A stretch of DNA of 64,000 bases, taken from the NCBI GenBank assembly GCA_020137815.1, contig CM035356.1, positions 7,002,880-7,066,879 of the forward strand, written 5' to 3'. The notes under the pieces are model-generated. The model was given only the letters and a program-made list of their open reading frames with translations. It was not told the DNA's origin and searched no databases. Origin of the DNA: Hormiphora californensis. Its lineage: Eukaryota > Ctenophora > Tentaculata > Cydippida > Pleurobrachiidae. Position numbers and translations under genes: made by a program. Below, piece after piece: positions 31,294 through 44,145 of the stretch. Numbering within the stretch: position 1 is the stretch's first letter; every line of letters begins with the position of its first letter.

Positions 31294-31990
31294 CTAGGGG
31301 GTTAGGGGGGGGGGGGCGGGGGGACAAGTATGGGTAACTGTCGTTTGTAGTTCAAGTTTGTCGTTGAGTGAGGGTGAATGTGATGTGATCAATACTGCCT
31401 CCAGTGCCTTCCTCCGTACTGTTTTCTTCTCAATTCCTAAAATTGTTAGAGAGATATCGGCAGGTTGGGAGGGGTGTACCTGGAGGTAGTGCTGACCCAT
31501 GGCGTTGTTAGGGTAGGACGAAGGACGTCCCGCCGCTCGGAGGTGTTCACTCAATCTGTCGTGTATCGGACGGTAGGTCTCACCAATATAAGTGGCTTCA
31601 CACTTATTACACAGTAGTTTGTAGACAGCACCTCTGGTGTTGCACCCACCTTTCTCGATCAACGGACAAAGTTTACAATTAACAGGGTTATTCAGACTAC
31701 ACTTAGGCGAGTCTAGTGGCCTCGAAGCAGTAAGGGTTGACCGAAGTGTACGACCTGGTAAGAATACAGGTGTTATGGGTAATTTCTTCTTCTTCAGGTA
31801 AGCACGTACTCGTTTAGTCTCCCCTTCTGTAGTGTACGGGAGGGTCAGTATCGTGTAATTGTCACTGTTGTGCTTACGTGACCCTTTGTTTTTTTCCCGT
31901 TGTTGGGGGGTTGGGTTTGTATCCGTTCCTCACAAGTAGGTCATTGACCATCCCAAACGAGTGCTCCAGTTCTTGTCTAAGCCGCGCGAA
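31294..31990 (-). pseudogene. Decayed Penelope-like element: GIY-YIG C-terminus, 5'-truncated and frameshifted
   Basis: On the minus strand from about 31986, LRQELEHSFGMVNDLLVRNG continues to a poly-A-like run near 31890, where the frame changes. Then KRVRAYLKKKKLPITPVF, a CKLC finger-like section and the endonuclease core (GGCNTRGAVYKLLCNKC and EATYIGETYRPIHDRLSEHL) run to a stop at 31294. Upstream reverse-transcriptase sequence is absent. This is a different lineage from the 25-26 kb copy. Its 3' tail extends to about 30790. Confidence 0.75.
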
Positions 31991-32551
31991 TATATACAGC
32001 TACACTGGCGGCGCGCAAATTATTAACACAATTTACCGCGCGTAACATACAACATTGCGCCGCGCAGTGCAGTGTAAGCAGTAAGCACATTTTATACACG
32101 TTTATTTAGTTTTATACATTTGCAATACAATTTAAATACGTAATACAGCTGTATAGTACGACATTAGATAGGAATATGAATTTTCAATTCCGTTTCTGAA
32201 AATAAAAAGTAAAAGTAAAACAAAAAGTTAAATTTAATTTTAAATCCTGATCCATATTCCAATTCCATGATATTATTATGCTTCAAATCTCATTCATTAT
32301 ATTGAAAATAAAAATGCCACATTTAACAATTAACGTAAATATTATAACAAGGTTTACAAGGGCTCCAAAGTCCGAAGCCAGTCTAAATCAAATTTCAAGG
32401 CCAAGGCCAGCCATAGCTTTCTCAGTTCTCAGTCTCACGTCCTCTGCCTGAGTCTGATCAGTGATCTCTCATAAGTCATAGTCAATAGTGCAATCTTTGA
32501 CCTTTGTTCTATTTTGATTTTATCAACTCTAAATCTTGAGTATAACTCTGA
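31991..32551. other. AT-rich intergenic sequence
   Basis: A GC-rich patch with CGCGC motifs (31980-32075) leads into AT-rich sequence. No gene, RNA or clear repeat seen. Confidence 0.5.
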
Positions 32552-35500
32552 TCAGACGGTAGCCAGGGCTAAAACAAGCGCCAGTCCAAGCCCCATGGCC
32601 CAGGAGGGATGGATTGGTGATGTAGAGCTTAGCTTGTGCTTCCCTTTGAATTGGCTGTTGCATGGAGTTGTGCCTGTATTGTCTGAAAATAGATGAAGAG
32701 TTAAAGGAAGGAATTAATCCAGCACACTCCCGTAATTTGTTTTTCTTCACACAACTCGCCAACCGACCCATAAAATACATGTATATGGGACACCCTGTAT
32801 ACAGCATTATGAAGCATTAAATCTTTAATAGGGTGATTACCGTTGCAGCTGTAATATTGGCAGTCTACTTTGGCTCCCTTATCTCGCAAGCTGTCCATAT
32901 CAACTTGCCACGGCTGTGGCTGCAATGGAGTTAGGAAATTAGTAATTTAGTATGACGCTAATGATAAACTTTAAAATAAACTAGGTATCAGTTCTCACAT
33001 CACATTTGGTCAGAGCTCCCTTATCTCTGTTTTGCTTGTGAACCGTTGCAAATCTCTCTAATTGTGAGATATCTATCTCTCCTGCTATGAGTGGTAGTAC
33101 AGCCTCTGCTTGTAGTTTCAAAGACCGGCTGAGAGTCTATAGTGATGAAAGGGTACAGAGAGGTGTGTATGGTGAAGTGCAGGGCGAGTTATTTGACCTG
33201 GTACGGGACCTGTTTACACATGCTGGTATCAAGGATTCCTTCCCGAAGAGTTTGACTGCCGGACGGAGTGTGTGGGATAGCCTGAAGTGTCCGAGCAAGA
33301 GTAAGATCAAGGGGATAAAGAAGCCAGAACTAGAGGATTTCACAGAGAAAGTGTGCCGTTTCCTGATGGAGAGGTGTTACCCGTTGCTCGACCGTCTGAG
33401 TAACGAAGTTGAGGAAAGTGAGAGGAAACTATTGGATAGTCAAGATGAGCTGATTGTTTCTCAGCGAGCACTGGTGGAGGCCCAGGGACAGCTGGTTAAA
33501 TTGCAGTGTGAGTTGTTAGGGAAGCGAGATAAGGAGATTACTGCTGTGCAGTCCATTGCTGAAGAGGAGATAAAGACGTTTTCTTCGGTTCTGAAAAAGA
33601 GTTGTGACAGTGCTCTAGCTCCGAAACGTATTCGTACTGCAATAACGAGTGCTACAGAGGACAGGACAAGTAACGTGATTGTACATGGACTATTTGATGA
33701 TCCCAGTGAAAGTAGTAAAGATCTGGAACATTCAGTTTGTGGAGTTTTCGACTACATGGGTGAATGTGTGACTGGTGTTTACAGCATGGCGCGTCTCGGA
33801 AGGTACAAGGAGGGTACTGACCGACCTGTTAAACTGCGCCTGTCTGGCCGTGAATTTCGAGATCTGATCCTGTCCCGCAAAAGTGGTCTGAAGAAGTCGG
33901 ATAAGTACAAAGATCTGTACATCTCCCCGGACCGTTCTCCGGAAGAGAGAGAGGAGAGGAGGAAGTTGGTGGCTGAGCTGAAGGAGAGGAAGGCGGCGGC
34001 ACCAGGCAAGACCTTTGGGATCAGAGGAGGAAAGGTTATGGAGGTGGTGGTGTGAGGGCGTGAATGTGAGCGTATTGAACTGTGTTGTTTATGTTTGTGT
34101 TTATGATTTTGATAAGGTTTTGTGACAGGGCTTTGAGCAGCTGAGTACCGGACTTTTACTAGAAATTGGACTTATTTTTTCTATAGTTTATCTAGAGTTT
34201 TAGGTGTTATATACAGAGGTGAACCGCTCTGAAGCTCCGTAGTACTAGTGTTTTTTGGATTCTGGTACCCTACGGGGTCTGAGCGTGTATATAAATTCTG
34301 TTATTATTATTATTATTATTATTGGATATTAGATCACAATCGAAACAACTCACATTTCTGTAAAGCTTATTTCCCTCCTCGTCCTTGGCATAGCTCTTAT
34401 TCTGGTAGCAGAAACTGAGGGTTTGGTCCGTACAACCCTTCTGGAACATCGTGAAATCTTCAGGGGGCTGGACGTACTCGTATTGGTCCCATTTGTATTG
34501 CCTGAAATATCATGTACAGTGTACAATTTAATGTACAATTTAATGTACAATTTAATGTACAATTTAATGTACAATTTAATGTACAATTTAATGTACAATT
34601 TAATGTACAATTTAATGTACAATTTAATGTACAATTTAATGTACAATTTAATGTACAATTTAATGTACAATTTAATGTACAATTTAATGTACAATTTAAT
34701 GTACAGTTTAATAATTGTAATGAGCACTTGTTGAGTAAGTAACAAATGAGCGTTTAGTTTTGCTGGAACAATTGTTTCTCACCAAACAACTCTGCTGGGA
34801 TCTCCTCCAGTATAATTGTAGGTCTTGTTTTTCATGATGACCATGTCCTCCAGGAATGTATCGGTCCCTTCCTCCATCACCTCACAATCCTTGTTCTTCC
34901 AGGTGCACTTGACTATTAGGGGAAATAGGGAGTATTAGGGACTATTAGGGAGTATTAGGGAGTATAAGGGACTATTAGGGGAAATAGGGAGTGTCATTCA
35001 TCGGATGAAATACTGGGATAGGAGGGGCTGCAGGGGATTGGTGGTCCGGGTGGGATTTATAATAGTGATATTGAGGGGGATCGGGAATCGGGATTAGGTG
35101 GTACAATTGAGATTTGGCTGATCGTACATTATAACAATCTGCAGTGCCGTAAAAATACAGTACAGTACGAAATTGTTTGGAAATAAAATATCCTATCCCA
35201 ACATACCAGGAACCGACCGAAACAAGTAAACAACCAATCAGAACTCGTTATTTAGGTCACGTGACTGGTTATCAGCCAATCAGGGACCAGTATTTCCTGA
35301 TTCAGTCGGTTCCTGCAACATACACTCTAACTTACATGTTCTATTCTTCGTGACAGGAGCATACTCATAGAAATAGTGTAGATAGAACGAGTAGCAGCTA
35401 CCGTCGTTAAAATAGCACTTCTTCTTGGTTACGTTAGTGTTTGTTAAATTCAATTTACCTGCAGGGATTAGGGTATTGTTCAGACTCTATCAACAGCTGA

Positions 35501-35945
35501 TCCCGACACAACAACTTTTGGCCTAGGCGACACGTCTAGACGCCGTATGCGGCAAATGAGAAATTGCCGGCAACACTGCAGTGTGCAATGCATCAAATGG
35601 GAAATTGGAAAATTAAAATTAGAATATTTTGATAGATATGATGAAAAGGCTAGACAGTTAGGTGCGCTGAAAAGAAACTATCGTTCTTCCGCTCTGTTTC
35701 CGAAATCTGATTTGCAGCGATCACAGGATTATCTGAGCTCAATAAAACAAGAAATAAAAACGGTCTCAGCGGTAATTATTAATTACTAATTACTAATTAA
35801 TACCTGTGGCTGGGTCAGTGATGTTCTCTTGACATCCAGTGTTGGTACTCGTGTATTTGTCAGCACCGCACGTGTAACACTCCAGGTTAATCGATATCAC
35901 GTGACAGAGGAAAGCACCGTACAAAATGTGCCAAACACGAATCAT
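32552..35945 (-). CDS. Ly6/uPAR-like cysteine-rich GPI-anchored protein, six exons
   Basis: Exons 5' to 3': 35945-35804, 35458-35336, 34912-34783, 34501-34354, 32919-32841 and 32682-32552; 753 nt, 250 aa, phases consistent. A signal peptide (MIRVWHILYGAFLCHVIS) is followed by LECYTCGAD, the typical start of a three-finger Ly6/uPAR domain. Many further cysteines and several N-glycosylation sequons follow (NLT, NVT, NKT, NKS, NYT). Near the end CQYYSCN matches the terminal Cys-Asn of the fold. The C-terminus is a short spacer and a hydrophobic tail (MGLGLALVLALATV) typical of a GPI-anchor signal. It is predicted to sit on the outer cell surface; the ligand is unknown. Introns carry a 109-bp MITE, a 12-bp repeat array and an antisense half-LINE. 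Confidence 0.85.
33000..34324 (+). mobile_element. ORF1-only half-LINE with (ATT)n tail
   Basis: The unit comprises the intact ORF1, a short hairpin-bearing 3' UTR and a microsatellite tail. The 5' boundary is approximate because no clear target duplication is visible. Confidence 0.65.
33087..34055 (+). CDS. LINE ORF1-type protein (non-LTR retrotransposon), no ORF2
   Basis: 322 codons, intact. The N-terminal third is basic and helical. A long heptad-like coiled coil follows (about 100-165, EESERKLLDSQDELIVSQRA), then an RRM-like part with NVIVHGL and YSMARLGRYKEGTDRPVKLR. A basic C-terminal helical region ends the protein (DLYISPDRSPEEREERRKL). This layout matches ORF1 proteins of CR1/L2-like LINEs, which bind RNA and trimerise. 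A stop follows, then only about 270 bp of 3' UTR with a hairpin (CCGTAG/CTACGG) and an (ATT)n tail at about 34302-34323. No reverse transcriptase is present. It lies antisense in an intron of the Ly6-like gene. Confidence 0.8.
   Translation: MSGSTASACSFKDRLRVYSDERVQRGVYGEVQGELFDLVRDLFTHAGIKDSFPKSLTAGRSVWDSLKCPSKSKIKGIKKPELEDFTEKVCRFLMERCYPLLDRLSNEVEESERKLLDSQDELIVSQRALVEAQGQLVKLQCELLGKRDKEITAVQSIAEEEIKTFSSVLKKSCDSALAPKRIRTAITSATEDRTSNVIVHGLFDDPSESSKDLEHSVCGVFDYMGECVTGVYSMARLGRYKEGTDRPVKLRLSGREFRDLILSRKSGLKKSDKYKDLYISPDRSPEEREERRKLVAELKERKAAAPGKTFGIRGGKVMEVVV
34520..34712. repeat. Tandem 12-mer (TGTACAATTTAA)n, approx. 16 copies
   Basis: Near-perfect array in intron 3 of the Ly6-like gene, starting 18 bp 5' of exon 4 on the gene's strand. 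Because 12 is a multiple of three, every frame without a stop reads as a tetrapeptide repeat; this is not a protein gene. Confidence 0.97.
35207..35315. mobile_element. 109-bp MITE, family copy 3 (perfect 8-bp target duplication)
   Basis: CAACATAC occurs at both 35199-35206 and 35316-35323. Termini are CAGGAACCGACCGAA and its inverse. It sits about 20 bp beyond the donor of Ly6-like exon 2 and is the best-preserved member for defining the family. Confidence 0.92.
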
Positions 35946-37405
35946 ATCAGCTAGAATTGGAGTAGGGGAGGCATTTTATTCTCATTTGGGCTGGATGCCA
36001 CATTACCACACGAAAAACCCAAACAAGTTAAGGGGTTGTGGGTGATATCTGAGACATGAATATTGAAAATGCAGTGCCTAGGTAATGAACGTCGCGTAGT
36101 ATAAATAAAACGTAGTATAAATAAAACGCCCCAAAAGACATCTCAATTAGGCCTTGTTAACAGACACAATTGCAGCAGAGGGGAACTCAATGTTTCAAGT
36201 ATGTAGATTGTAGATTTGCTGTCTACATGGCATCCCTTCAAATAGTCTCCCTGTCTACATTGCTCTACTCGTACTGTCTGTCTGTTTCTTACATTCTCTA
36301 ACAAACAAACAAACAAACTGAAACAAACAAACCCCCAAAATCAGGATTTATATTTAGCAAACAAACTGCGAAGTCTTGACACTGCTGCAGTGCACTGACC
36401 ACGCTGTACCAGCGATTTCCAATACATACACCTTGGTTTCCAGTTCCTTGAGGGTGTCTCTTTTTAACCCTTCGAACATACGAGGGTACAACCATCTAAA
36501 CTTTTACTTACCATGCTACGCAGTCTGTCCATTCGGCCCGGTGTGAGACCCGACAGGCGGGGAAGTGGGAACATGTCAAAACTAAACCTAAGTATTCATG
36601 TATTCATTAGTATTCATTAGTTGGTCGTGACACCTTTTGGATGGCTACGAGGACTCACCTTTAGCTTTTTACTACCTAGAATATGTTGTTGTTTTTAGAA
36701 TTGAGTTTCCTTATTCGTTTGTTCCGTTTGAACACCAGAATTGAGTAAGTTTATAAATTCATTCACTTCAACCCTAACTAGCTGTCTGGCAACCCCCCCC
36801 CCCCCTGGCAACCCCCCCCTCGTTTTGATTCCCAAGCTCATGAGCATTGAGCATTGCACTCTGCACACTGTACTCTGAAGTGCGCTCAGACCGGGTTGGC
36901 ACCAACAGACAGCTCATACCAGTAGGTACTGTTGTAGGAATGTGTGGAATTTTTATTGTGTGACCCACGCGACGTATATTGATCTCAATTTCCAGCAAGA
37001 TATTTGTATCAAGTCTCAATTTTCAGTATAGGTGATTTACAACTTAATTCCCTCTCTGTAGTCTAAAAACACATGCTATAGCACACATAGAGGGAATTAA
37101 GTGCGTGTATTGGGTGAAAATAGCATCCTGTTTTCACTCAATACAGTTACACGCACATCTCGTTTCCATGAGTTGTACAGTAACAACCATAGTGTAAGCT
37201 TACATTTTGTTAGATTTGAGAGGTGAACCAACTATGGCATACACTCTTTGTTGACATGTTGTTCCTGTCGACAGCTGAAGAAGCAACACCAGGGAACTTT
37301 ATAATAGTAGTTTTAGTGGGCCCAACTAGTAGTTGCTGGTTGAGTTGTTAAGGGGGCAGCAAAAAGCACCGAGTTCCAGAGTTCCCAATCCCTCTCTCTG
37401 TTACC
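35946..37405. other. Intergenic region with a MITE relic, no gene seen
   Basis: At 36508-36580 is a shortened copy of the 47482-47589 element (CCATGCTACGCAGTCTGT to AACATGTCA). Around 37043-37160 are short inverted repeats (CTTAATTCCCTCT and its complement; TGTATTGGGTGAAAA and its complement). The rest is unremarkable and probably includes the SV2-like promoter. Confidence 0.55.
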
Positions 37406-39493
37406 ATGGTAACTATATATCCGGACCCACTTGCTGGTGCTACACCCCCACCGGGCTATGACATGACCCCACAGCCAGCCCCCAGTGGCCCAAATTATGG
37501 GGCTATCGGACCTCCACCTGAGCAACCCCCTCCACCACAACCTGGGAAAGAGGTAATGATCGTGAAGATTGGTACATGAAACAATTTGTAGCAGCTATTC
37601 GAACATTTATTTCAATTTGGAACTTATTTTCTAGGTGTCCTTCAAGAGGCTGGGTCCCAAGAAAGGGTTAGATCTGAACGAGACGATTGAGTTGTGTGGT
37701 TTTGGGACATTCCAATGGTTGTACATGATGTTATTCGGCATAATCTATCTGAGTGATGCAGCAGAAATTGCCCTGAGCAGTAAGTCAACAATTGTTGTAT
37801 GGTCACTAATTGTTATCACTGCGCGATGACAAACCTAAAACAGTTTCAGTCAATAGAATTTCCTGTGTCACGACAACATTCCCATTCTTCACGGTACGTG
37901 TGATTTAACGACTCTACCTGCAGGTATCATCCTGCCCACCCTGATGTGTGAGTGGAATTTGAGCTACCTTCAAGAGGGACTAATCCCCTTCATGGTGCTG
38001 ATTTCCTACGCTGTTGGTAGTGTCGTTGGTAAGTGGGGCAACTGTTATAATATACAGCAGTCACGGAGTCTATCTTTTTGCTTCCGTACGGTTCAGTGTT
38101 CCTTGCTTTCAATAATTCAAAATGTTTAACAAAATGTACGCTCTCCAAACAACTCTCCAAACAACTCTCTAAACAACTCTCCAAACCACACTCCCAGGTG
38201 GGAAACTGAGTGACGAGCACGGAAGGAAGAGAGTTATGATGTTCATGCTACCTCTCCTTGTTATCTTCTCAATATTATCTACATTTGCACCTGAGTATTA
38301 CTCCTTCATCGTTTTCAGGTGGGATAACACCGCTCTGTCTCAATTTTCAATTTCAAGTACCCATTCAATTTCAATCTAGTGATAAATTCAATAACTAACC
38401 CAATTAATAACCCCTGCACTGTTTCAGGTCAATAGTTGGTTTTGCTATAGGTTCCAACACCGCCTCTGTAACAACATTCGCTATGGAGATAGTGCCTGTG
38501 AGTGAGAGAGCATTTGCCATGTTCCTCATTAACATTTGGTTTGTTCTGGGTGGCTGCTACGAGTACCTCCTCGGTCTCTTCTTCATGAATTCCTTTGGAT
38601 GGCGGGCTATTGTCCTAATCACTGCCATACCCACCGTGATAGCGTGTATCTGCTCCTTTTTCATTGTCGAGAGCCCCCGGTATTTGAACGTCTGTGGAGA
38701 TCACGCGGGGGTTAGGAGGGTGGTTGAGAAGATGTTCAAGGTGAACGGGAGGAAAGCACCGACTATCGACCTGCCACCGCACGTGGAGGAGGCACGAGGT
38801 AGTCTGGGGGAGTTAGGGGATGAACAATACTTCAGAACTACAGTATTGTTAACCCAGGCGTTTAGTATCAACATGTTTGTAGAGTACGGGGCACTACTAC
38901 TGTTACCTGACATGTTTGTATACAGCTATTGTTCAGATACCTCCCTGTTCTCATCAGATACCAGCTGTTATATGAGTAATATTGACTACCTCTACATGTT
39001 AATTGTCTCATCCTCCTCTCTACCCGCTGTCCTAGTGGCCTATCTAACTTGTGACAGGTGGGGTAGGATTAAGACAATGTTTGGGAGCGGTGTTCTGGTC
39101 ATGTTCGGTATTGCCCTACTAATGATCTGTATCAATGAGTGGTTCATGCTATCAGAAGCGTGCTTTGTCGTCTTCTTCAGTATTCTCCAGAATTGTGCCC
39201 TGTGGACTTTCCTCCCAGAATCCTACCCAACTTACATCCGGAACGCTGCTGTTGGTTTTGTGAATGGGATGGGCAAGGTGGCGGCAGCACTGGGAAGTCT
39301 CATGACGGAGGTCGTGGCAGGGAACAGTATCAGGGCGTGTTTGATAGTATACCTGCTATTGACTGTGTATCAGTTGGTTTGTGTGTATTTGATGAAACGT
39401 GATACGGTTGGACAAGTATTGTTAGATACAAGGAGGGAAGAGAATGAGATGAGAGATGAACAAAGGGACAGGGATCAACATCAACCCGAGTAG
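37406..39493 (+). CDS. SV2/SVOP-like major facilitator transporter, five exons
   Basis: Exons 37406-37552, 37635-37779, 37924-38028, 38198-38318 and 38428-39493 give 1,584 nt (527 aa). The first exon encodes a Pro-rich cytoplasmic N-terminus (about 49 aa). TM1 follows the characteristic GFGTFQWLYMMLFGIIYLSD, and the MFS signature GGKLSDEHGRKR ends exon 4's start. After TM6 comes FIVESPRYLNVCGDH, as in SV2/SVOP and sugar/organic-ion transporters. A long loop with paired cysteines replaces part of the TM7-8 region. The C-terminus is highly charged (TRREENEMRDEQRDRDQ). The substrate cannot be told. Start chosen at the first ATG of the open exon. Confidence 0.88.
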
Positions 39494-40649
39494 AGCTATT
39501 GTTAAATTGACCTTTGGGGTTCTGTGTTTCACATTTTATCTGTACAGTAAAGTAAGTGACTAAACTGGGGATCGTTGGACTAAGAATGGCTTGTTCGGTA
39601 GATTTTATTATAGAGCTTGACTTTTTTAGAGATACATTTTATAAGCAATTCTTATTAGTTCTGTTATAAAAAGTGTAAAACGAGTTTAATTTTTGTTGTG
39701 TAGAAAAGATTAGTTAGCTACTCAATTTATACAGCAATTGCTAACTCATTATATTAACACACAAACATTCTCACTCTCAAATTGTGTCTTTAAAATCAAC
39801 AAAACAACATCGTGTAACATGTTTCTCTCATTCTCTTCTCCCCTTTTCTCTCATCAACGCACCCTCTAATTCATATACCATAAATGAGTAGCGTATTTAC
39901 AAAATCAAAACACTTCTAAAAGAATCATACACATGCATTATAATAGTCTTCCAATTAAAAATCTGGCGCTCAAAAGGATTTCTAAATTATAAAAAAACAG
40001 TTTCATAAATCCAGTTCTCTCTCCCTCCGTCAAATCCTTTACACATAAGTCTCTCTCGGTATCCCTGCCTTTTTCCGCTCAATCGTAGTCTTCTGTTTTT
40101 CGTTCTGCCTTCCATCTTGTTTTGCAAGTCCTGAAATGGTATGAGTGTTTGGGGGAATTGGTGTAAACATCAGTCGCTGTGTGTAAGCCAGATACGAGCT
40201 GGTATCTCAGAATTATCCCACTTTTCCCACGGTCTGTGCGCGAAAACGAGGGTCCTTTGATCACAAAAAGAGCAGCGCGCGCTACATGCTGCTAAGAGCG
40301 GCCGCCGAGAGAGAGAGAGAGATTGTTTGTGACGTAGGTATAACAGATGATGGCCAGTGGGGGAGAGAGAGGGGGGAAGAATTACGCAATAGGGAGGACT
40401 TAACATACTCGTTCTGTCCAACTTCCGGGTGGGGTCTAGTATGTAACCGGAGCGAGCAAAGGATGCATGCAGCACGATCTTCTGTCTCCATCTCTCTCTT
40501 TGTCTCTTTCTCTCTATCTATCTCTCTTTTCTCTCTCTTTCTCTCTCTCTCTCTCTCACTTAGTCATATTCCAATCAAGAATGCTCTAATTGGATTTGCA
40601 CAGAATAAATTAGATATGATGACCCGCCATTTACAATGAGAGATAAGTC
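39494..40649. other. Intergenic, CT-rich patch
   Basis: 3' flank of the SV2-like gene, AT-rich to 40000, then a mixed segment with a (TCTC)n patch at 40498-40555. Overlapping open frames at 40079-40491 on the minus strand show no splice or domain support. Confidence 0.5.
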
Positions 40650-43600
40650 TCATTTCTCCACTCCTAAAAGAAATAAATTACAATCTCCCCATTACTGTTC
40701 GTACTTCGGTTATTCAGACGCACTATAATACAACTCTACCGTCTGATCTCAAGCCATGAATTACCTGACGGTGTCCATCTAAAGGTCCTGGGTCGATCAC
40801 TAGCACTGCGTACAAAGGGAAGTGGTGCAAATTCGCTCTCTTTCTCGCGTAAGCTTCCAGCCCTGAAAGAAATAGAAAACATAGATAGTTACCATATTAG
40901 GGTATACCAGTTGCCATATATGGACAACGATCTCCCACTTCAGATAATCAAAGCACCACTTTTCAACACCATGTGGCATGTAGTATGTACAGTGACATCT
41001 GGCAGTCAAGATGTTTACACACAAGAGCACACAAAGAGCTGCACATTCCAGAGCTATTATAATTCGCTGGCACTTTTAGTGATGCTAAACACATGATACT
41101 GCTTTATAATGGAAGCCTTTTAAACATGTATATCTAGGCGAGTAGCCAGCAACAACTAAAATCATATGCTTACCTTGAGAATGATCCTATTGACATAACT
41201 TCCTGAAAAGAGTATGAAATTAATTAACCAATTAATTAACTCATCATCAAAACCAATCAATGAATATTTGCATTCGTTCCATACTTACATCATCGCTTGA
41301 ACAGAAGGAACTCCTTTGTACATCAATACTCAGCTCCCTCGTCCTCCTAGCCAGTAGTGGACTAACACTATCCTCCCCTTCCTCCCTTCTCCTCTCTTCA
41401 ACCACAGACCTTGTCCGAGGTGAGAATAGCGGTTTAGGAATATCAAACTTGGGTGATGATAGCGTGTTATCTCCCTCTTCCTTCTCCTTCTTAAACGGAG
41501 ATTTGGAGAACCGTTTGAATAAAGGAGTCCTGCCATTGCTGCTGCTACCTGATGAACTACAGGCGCACTCTAAACTACTCTTCCCTGAGGAGCTGCTGCC
41601 CCGGGAGGAGGCTGAACTGGAGGTGGTAGAGGTAGGGGAGATAGTTTTGGGTGTTTTAGATCCCATCTTATCATCGTTCATCGTTTTGAGATGGATCTCT
41701 TTTGCCAGGGATAGCCTGTATTCCTGGGAGAGATAAGAGTGAGGTAGGGGAGGATTTAGGTAGGACTATTTGAAAGACAGCATGTTTAGTATAGCGCCCA
41801 AGCTGTGCTCATTTAGTACATTTCTGGTCTCAAAGGGCAAATACGTTGTGTGTAAAACATGAGAGAAGGCTGTGACAGCTCTGTGCCATGAGTTTATGAG
41901 TGAGTGACAAATATGGGTGCAAATTGAAGGAAAACTCAATAAACATGGAGCATTCTCCTTCCTTTATTTCTCTTAATGTCTCTCTCTCGGAGCCTTTCTC
42001 TCTGAGTTTTTCTCTCTGAGGTTTTCTCTCTGAGTTTATCTCTATCTCTGAGCCTTTCTCTCTCTCTAGCTGCACTGTTACAATGCAAAGTCACATTGTT
42101 TAATTGGGTGCTGTTACATTGCACCATGGTTACCGCATACCCCTCCCGATGGATGGTTGGGTCAAAGACATTCCCGTGTGAGATAGACCCGCCCAATAAT
42201 ATTGGATGGGCAGTAATATTTTGTTTATGTTTGACTTTAGGAGCGGCAGGTTGAAGCGATAGAGAGAATGAGATAGATATAAGTAAAAGGAGAACGAAAG
42301 AGAGTGAGATAGAGCGAGAGAAAGAGAGAGAGAGACAGATAGATTTGATGTGTAACTGCTATGATGGGAGATGATCAATGAATATATGGATAAACAAACA
42401 TTGATGTAATGTTGATATATTGAAACTACCAGTCACGGAAAACACCGCGGTAATACATAATCCATGACCGATCAGTCTCAGAGATCTCCACGGTGGGGTC
42501 GGTAATGACTCAAAGTTCAAACTAATTCCCTCCACTAATTCCCTTCACTAACTCCCTTCACTAATTACATAATTACCTCGTAGTGTGCTATAATCTCGTG
42601 TAGTTCCTCCCTGTACAGTTTCAACAGGTTGTTCTGTAGGGAGTCCAGTTCCTCGTAACTACACATATCAAACTGTAAAGAGGTGGTTAGTGGGACATGT
42701 CAACCTGAATGGAGGTGGTTAGTGGGACATATCAAACTGAACAGAGAGATATGGTTTAGTGGCCCAGTGGCATAAAAGTACAAATCTTTCAATCCGGTTT
42801 GGACTGGCAGAGTTATAATCACTTTCTAGAGAAATCAGAAATGTACTAATGATTATATTGTAGAGAGAAACGGAGGGAGTGCTGCTACTAAGGTCATGAG
42901 GCATAGAGGCAATATTGAAAATTTAGTGATCGATGGTTAACTACACACACACACGCATACATGACGGACAGTAAACAGTTAAAGCGCATGAGATGTTGAA
43001 GTTTTTAGTTGACAGCTGATAACAAGATTCTGTCAGGGCAATTTCCCAGGAGATTTAGTAGGAAAGAGAATATAATACTCCACCCTTGTGAATTATGTGT
43101 TTGAAATAATTTAACTTCTGGTACACTATTTATAATTCCTAATTTTCTTTTGAAACGCTAATCATGCTTTACGATGTGCTATGTTAGAAATAAATCAGAG
43201 AGAGAGGGTAATGAGAATCATAGGGCTGTAATTTCATGCTCTAATTTTGGTCTTTGATTGGTCTGTGTAGATCAATATTTTGTGGGGGACAGTGACAGAC
43301 GGTCAGACAGATAAACAGATAGTCAGTGGTCGGTGTGAAACAGTGACAGACAGTGACAAGTAAAATTCGATAGATCCCTCGATATATTCTATAGAGTTTC
43401 GAAGGAGTTCCTAGGGGTTATGTTTACCTTGAAAAACTCATGAGTCGCAGTGGATGATCGAGCAAACTTCCTCAACCAATCCGGTATCTTCCCTGACTTC
43501 CCTTTCTGAAAGAGAAATTTTAATTCAAGTCACTTGTTTTGCACAAAGATGGAGGTTAAAGTCACTCGATACAATGGTTCAACTCTGAAAAATATACAAA

Positions 43601-44099
43601 TCGGTATGTCGTGATTACTGTTTATAGCGTGTATTATAATTGTTATTGATAGTCATTAGTCGGCCATCACAATATCTTTCACTACTAATCTGCTTAATTA
43701 CATGTGTAATTACATTTGTCTAATTAGTTGATGACATGATTAGACAGGAATCATATCAGCGTCGACCTAACTATCTCTTCCTCTCTCGTTCTCTCAACTA
43801 GTTCTTATGTGATGGAGCGGATTAAATATGTTCTAATTGTTTTTACTTTAGAGTTAGATGGGGAGAAGTTAACATATTTTTGTGACCACACCTTCCCCCA
43901 CCTTTAACCACCCCACCCTGTCGCTCAGTTCCCACATCCAGCCACTGCTTCTCTCACTCTCTCTCTCCTTCTCTCTTACTATCTCTCTCTCTCTTACTTC
44001 TTTTCCATCTCTTGTCGACAGCAACACACGTAGCACAATGTTTACACTGCACCGGCTTCCTGAAGCCATTATTATATCCAGCTATCTCTCTCTCTCTCT

Positions 44100-44145
<46 letters not shown>

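Noticed and set aside
34423-34745. Open frames with YNLM or YIKL tetrapeptide repeats on both strands
   Set aside because: Produced by the 12-bp tandem repeat, whose unit length keeps all frames open; it lies in an intron of the Ly6-like gene.
35547-35789. 80-codon frame in Ly6-like intron 1
   Set aside because: Plausible composition but no domain, splice partner or promoter; likely chance or a transposon relic.
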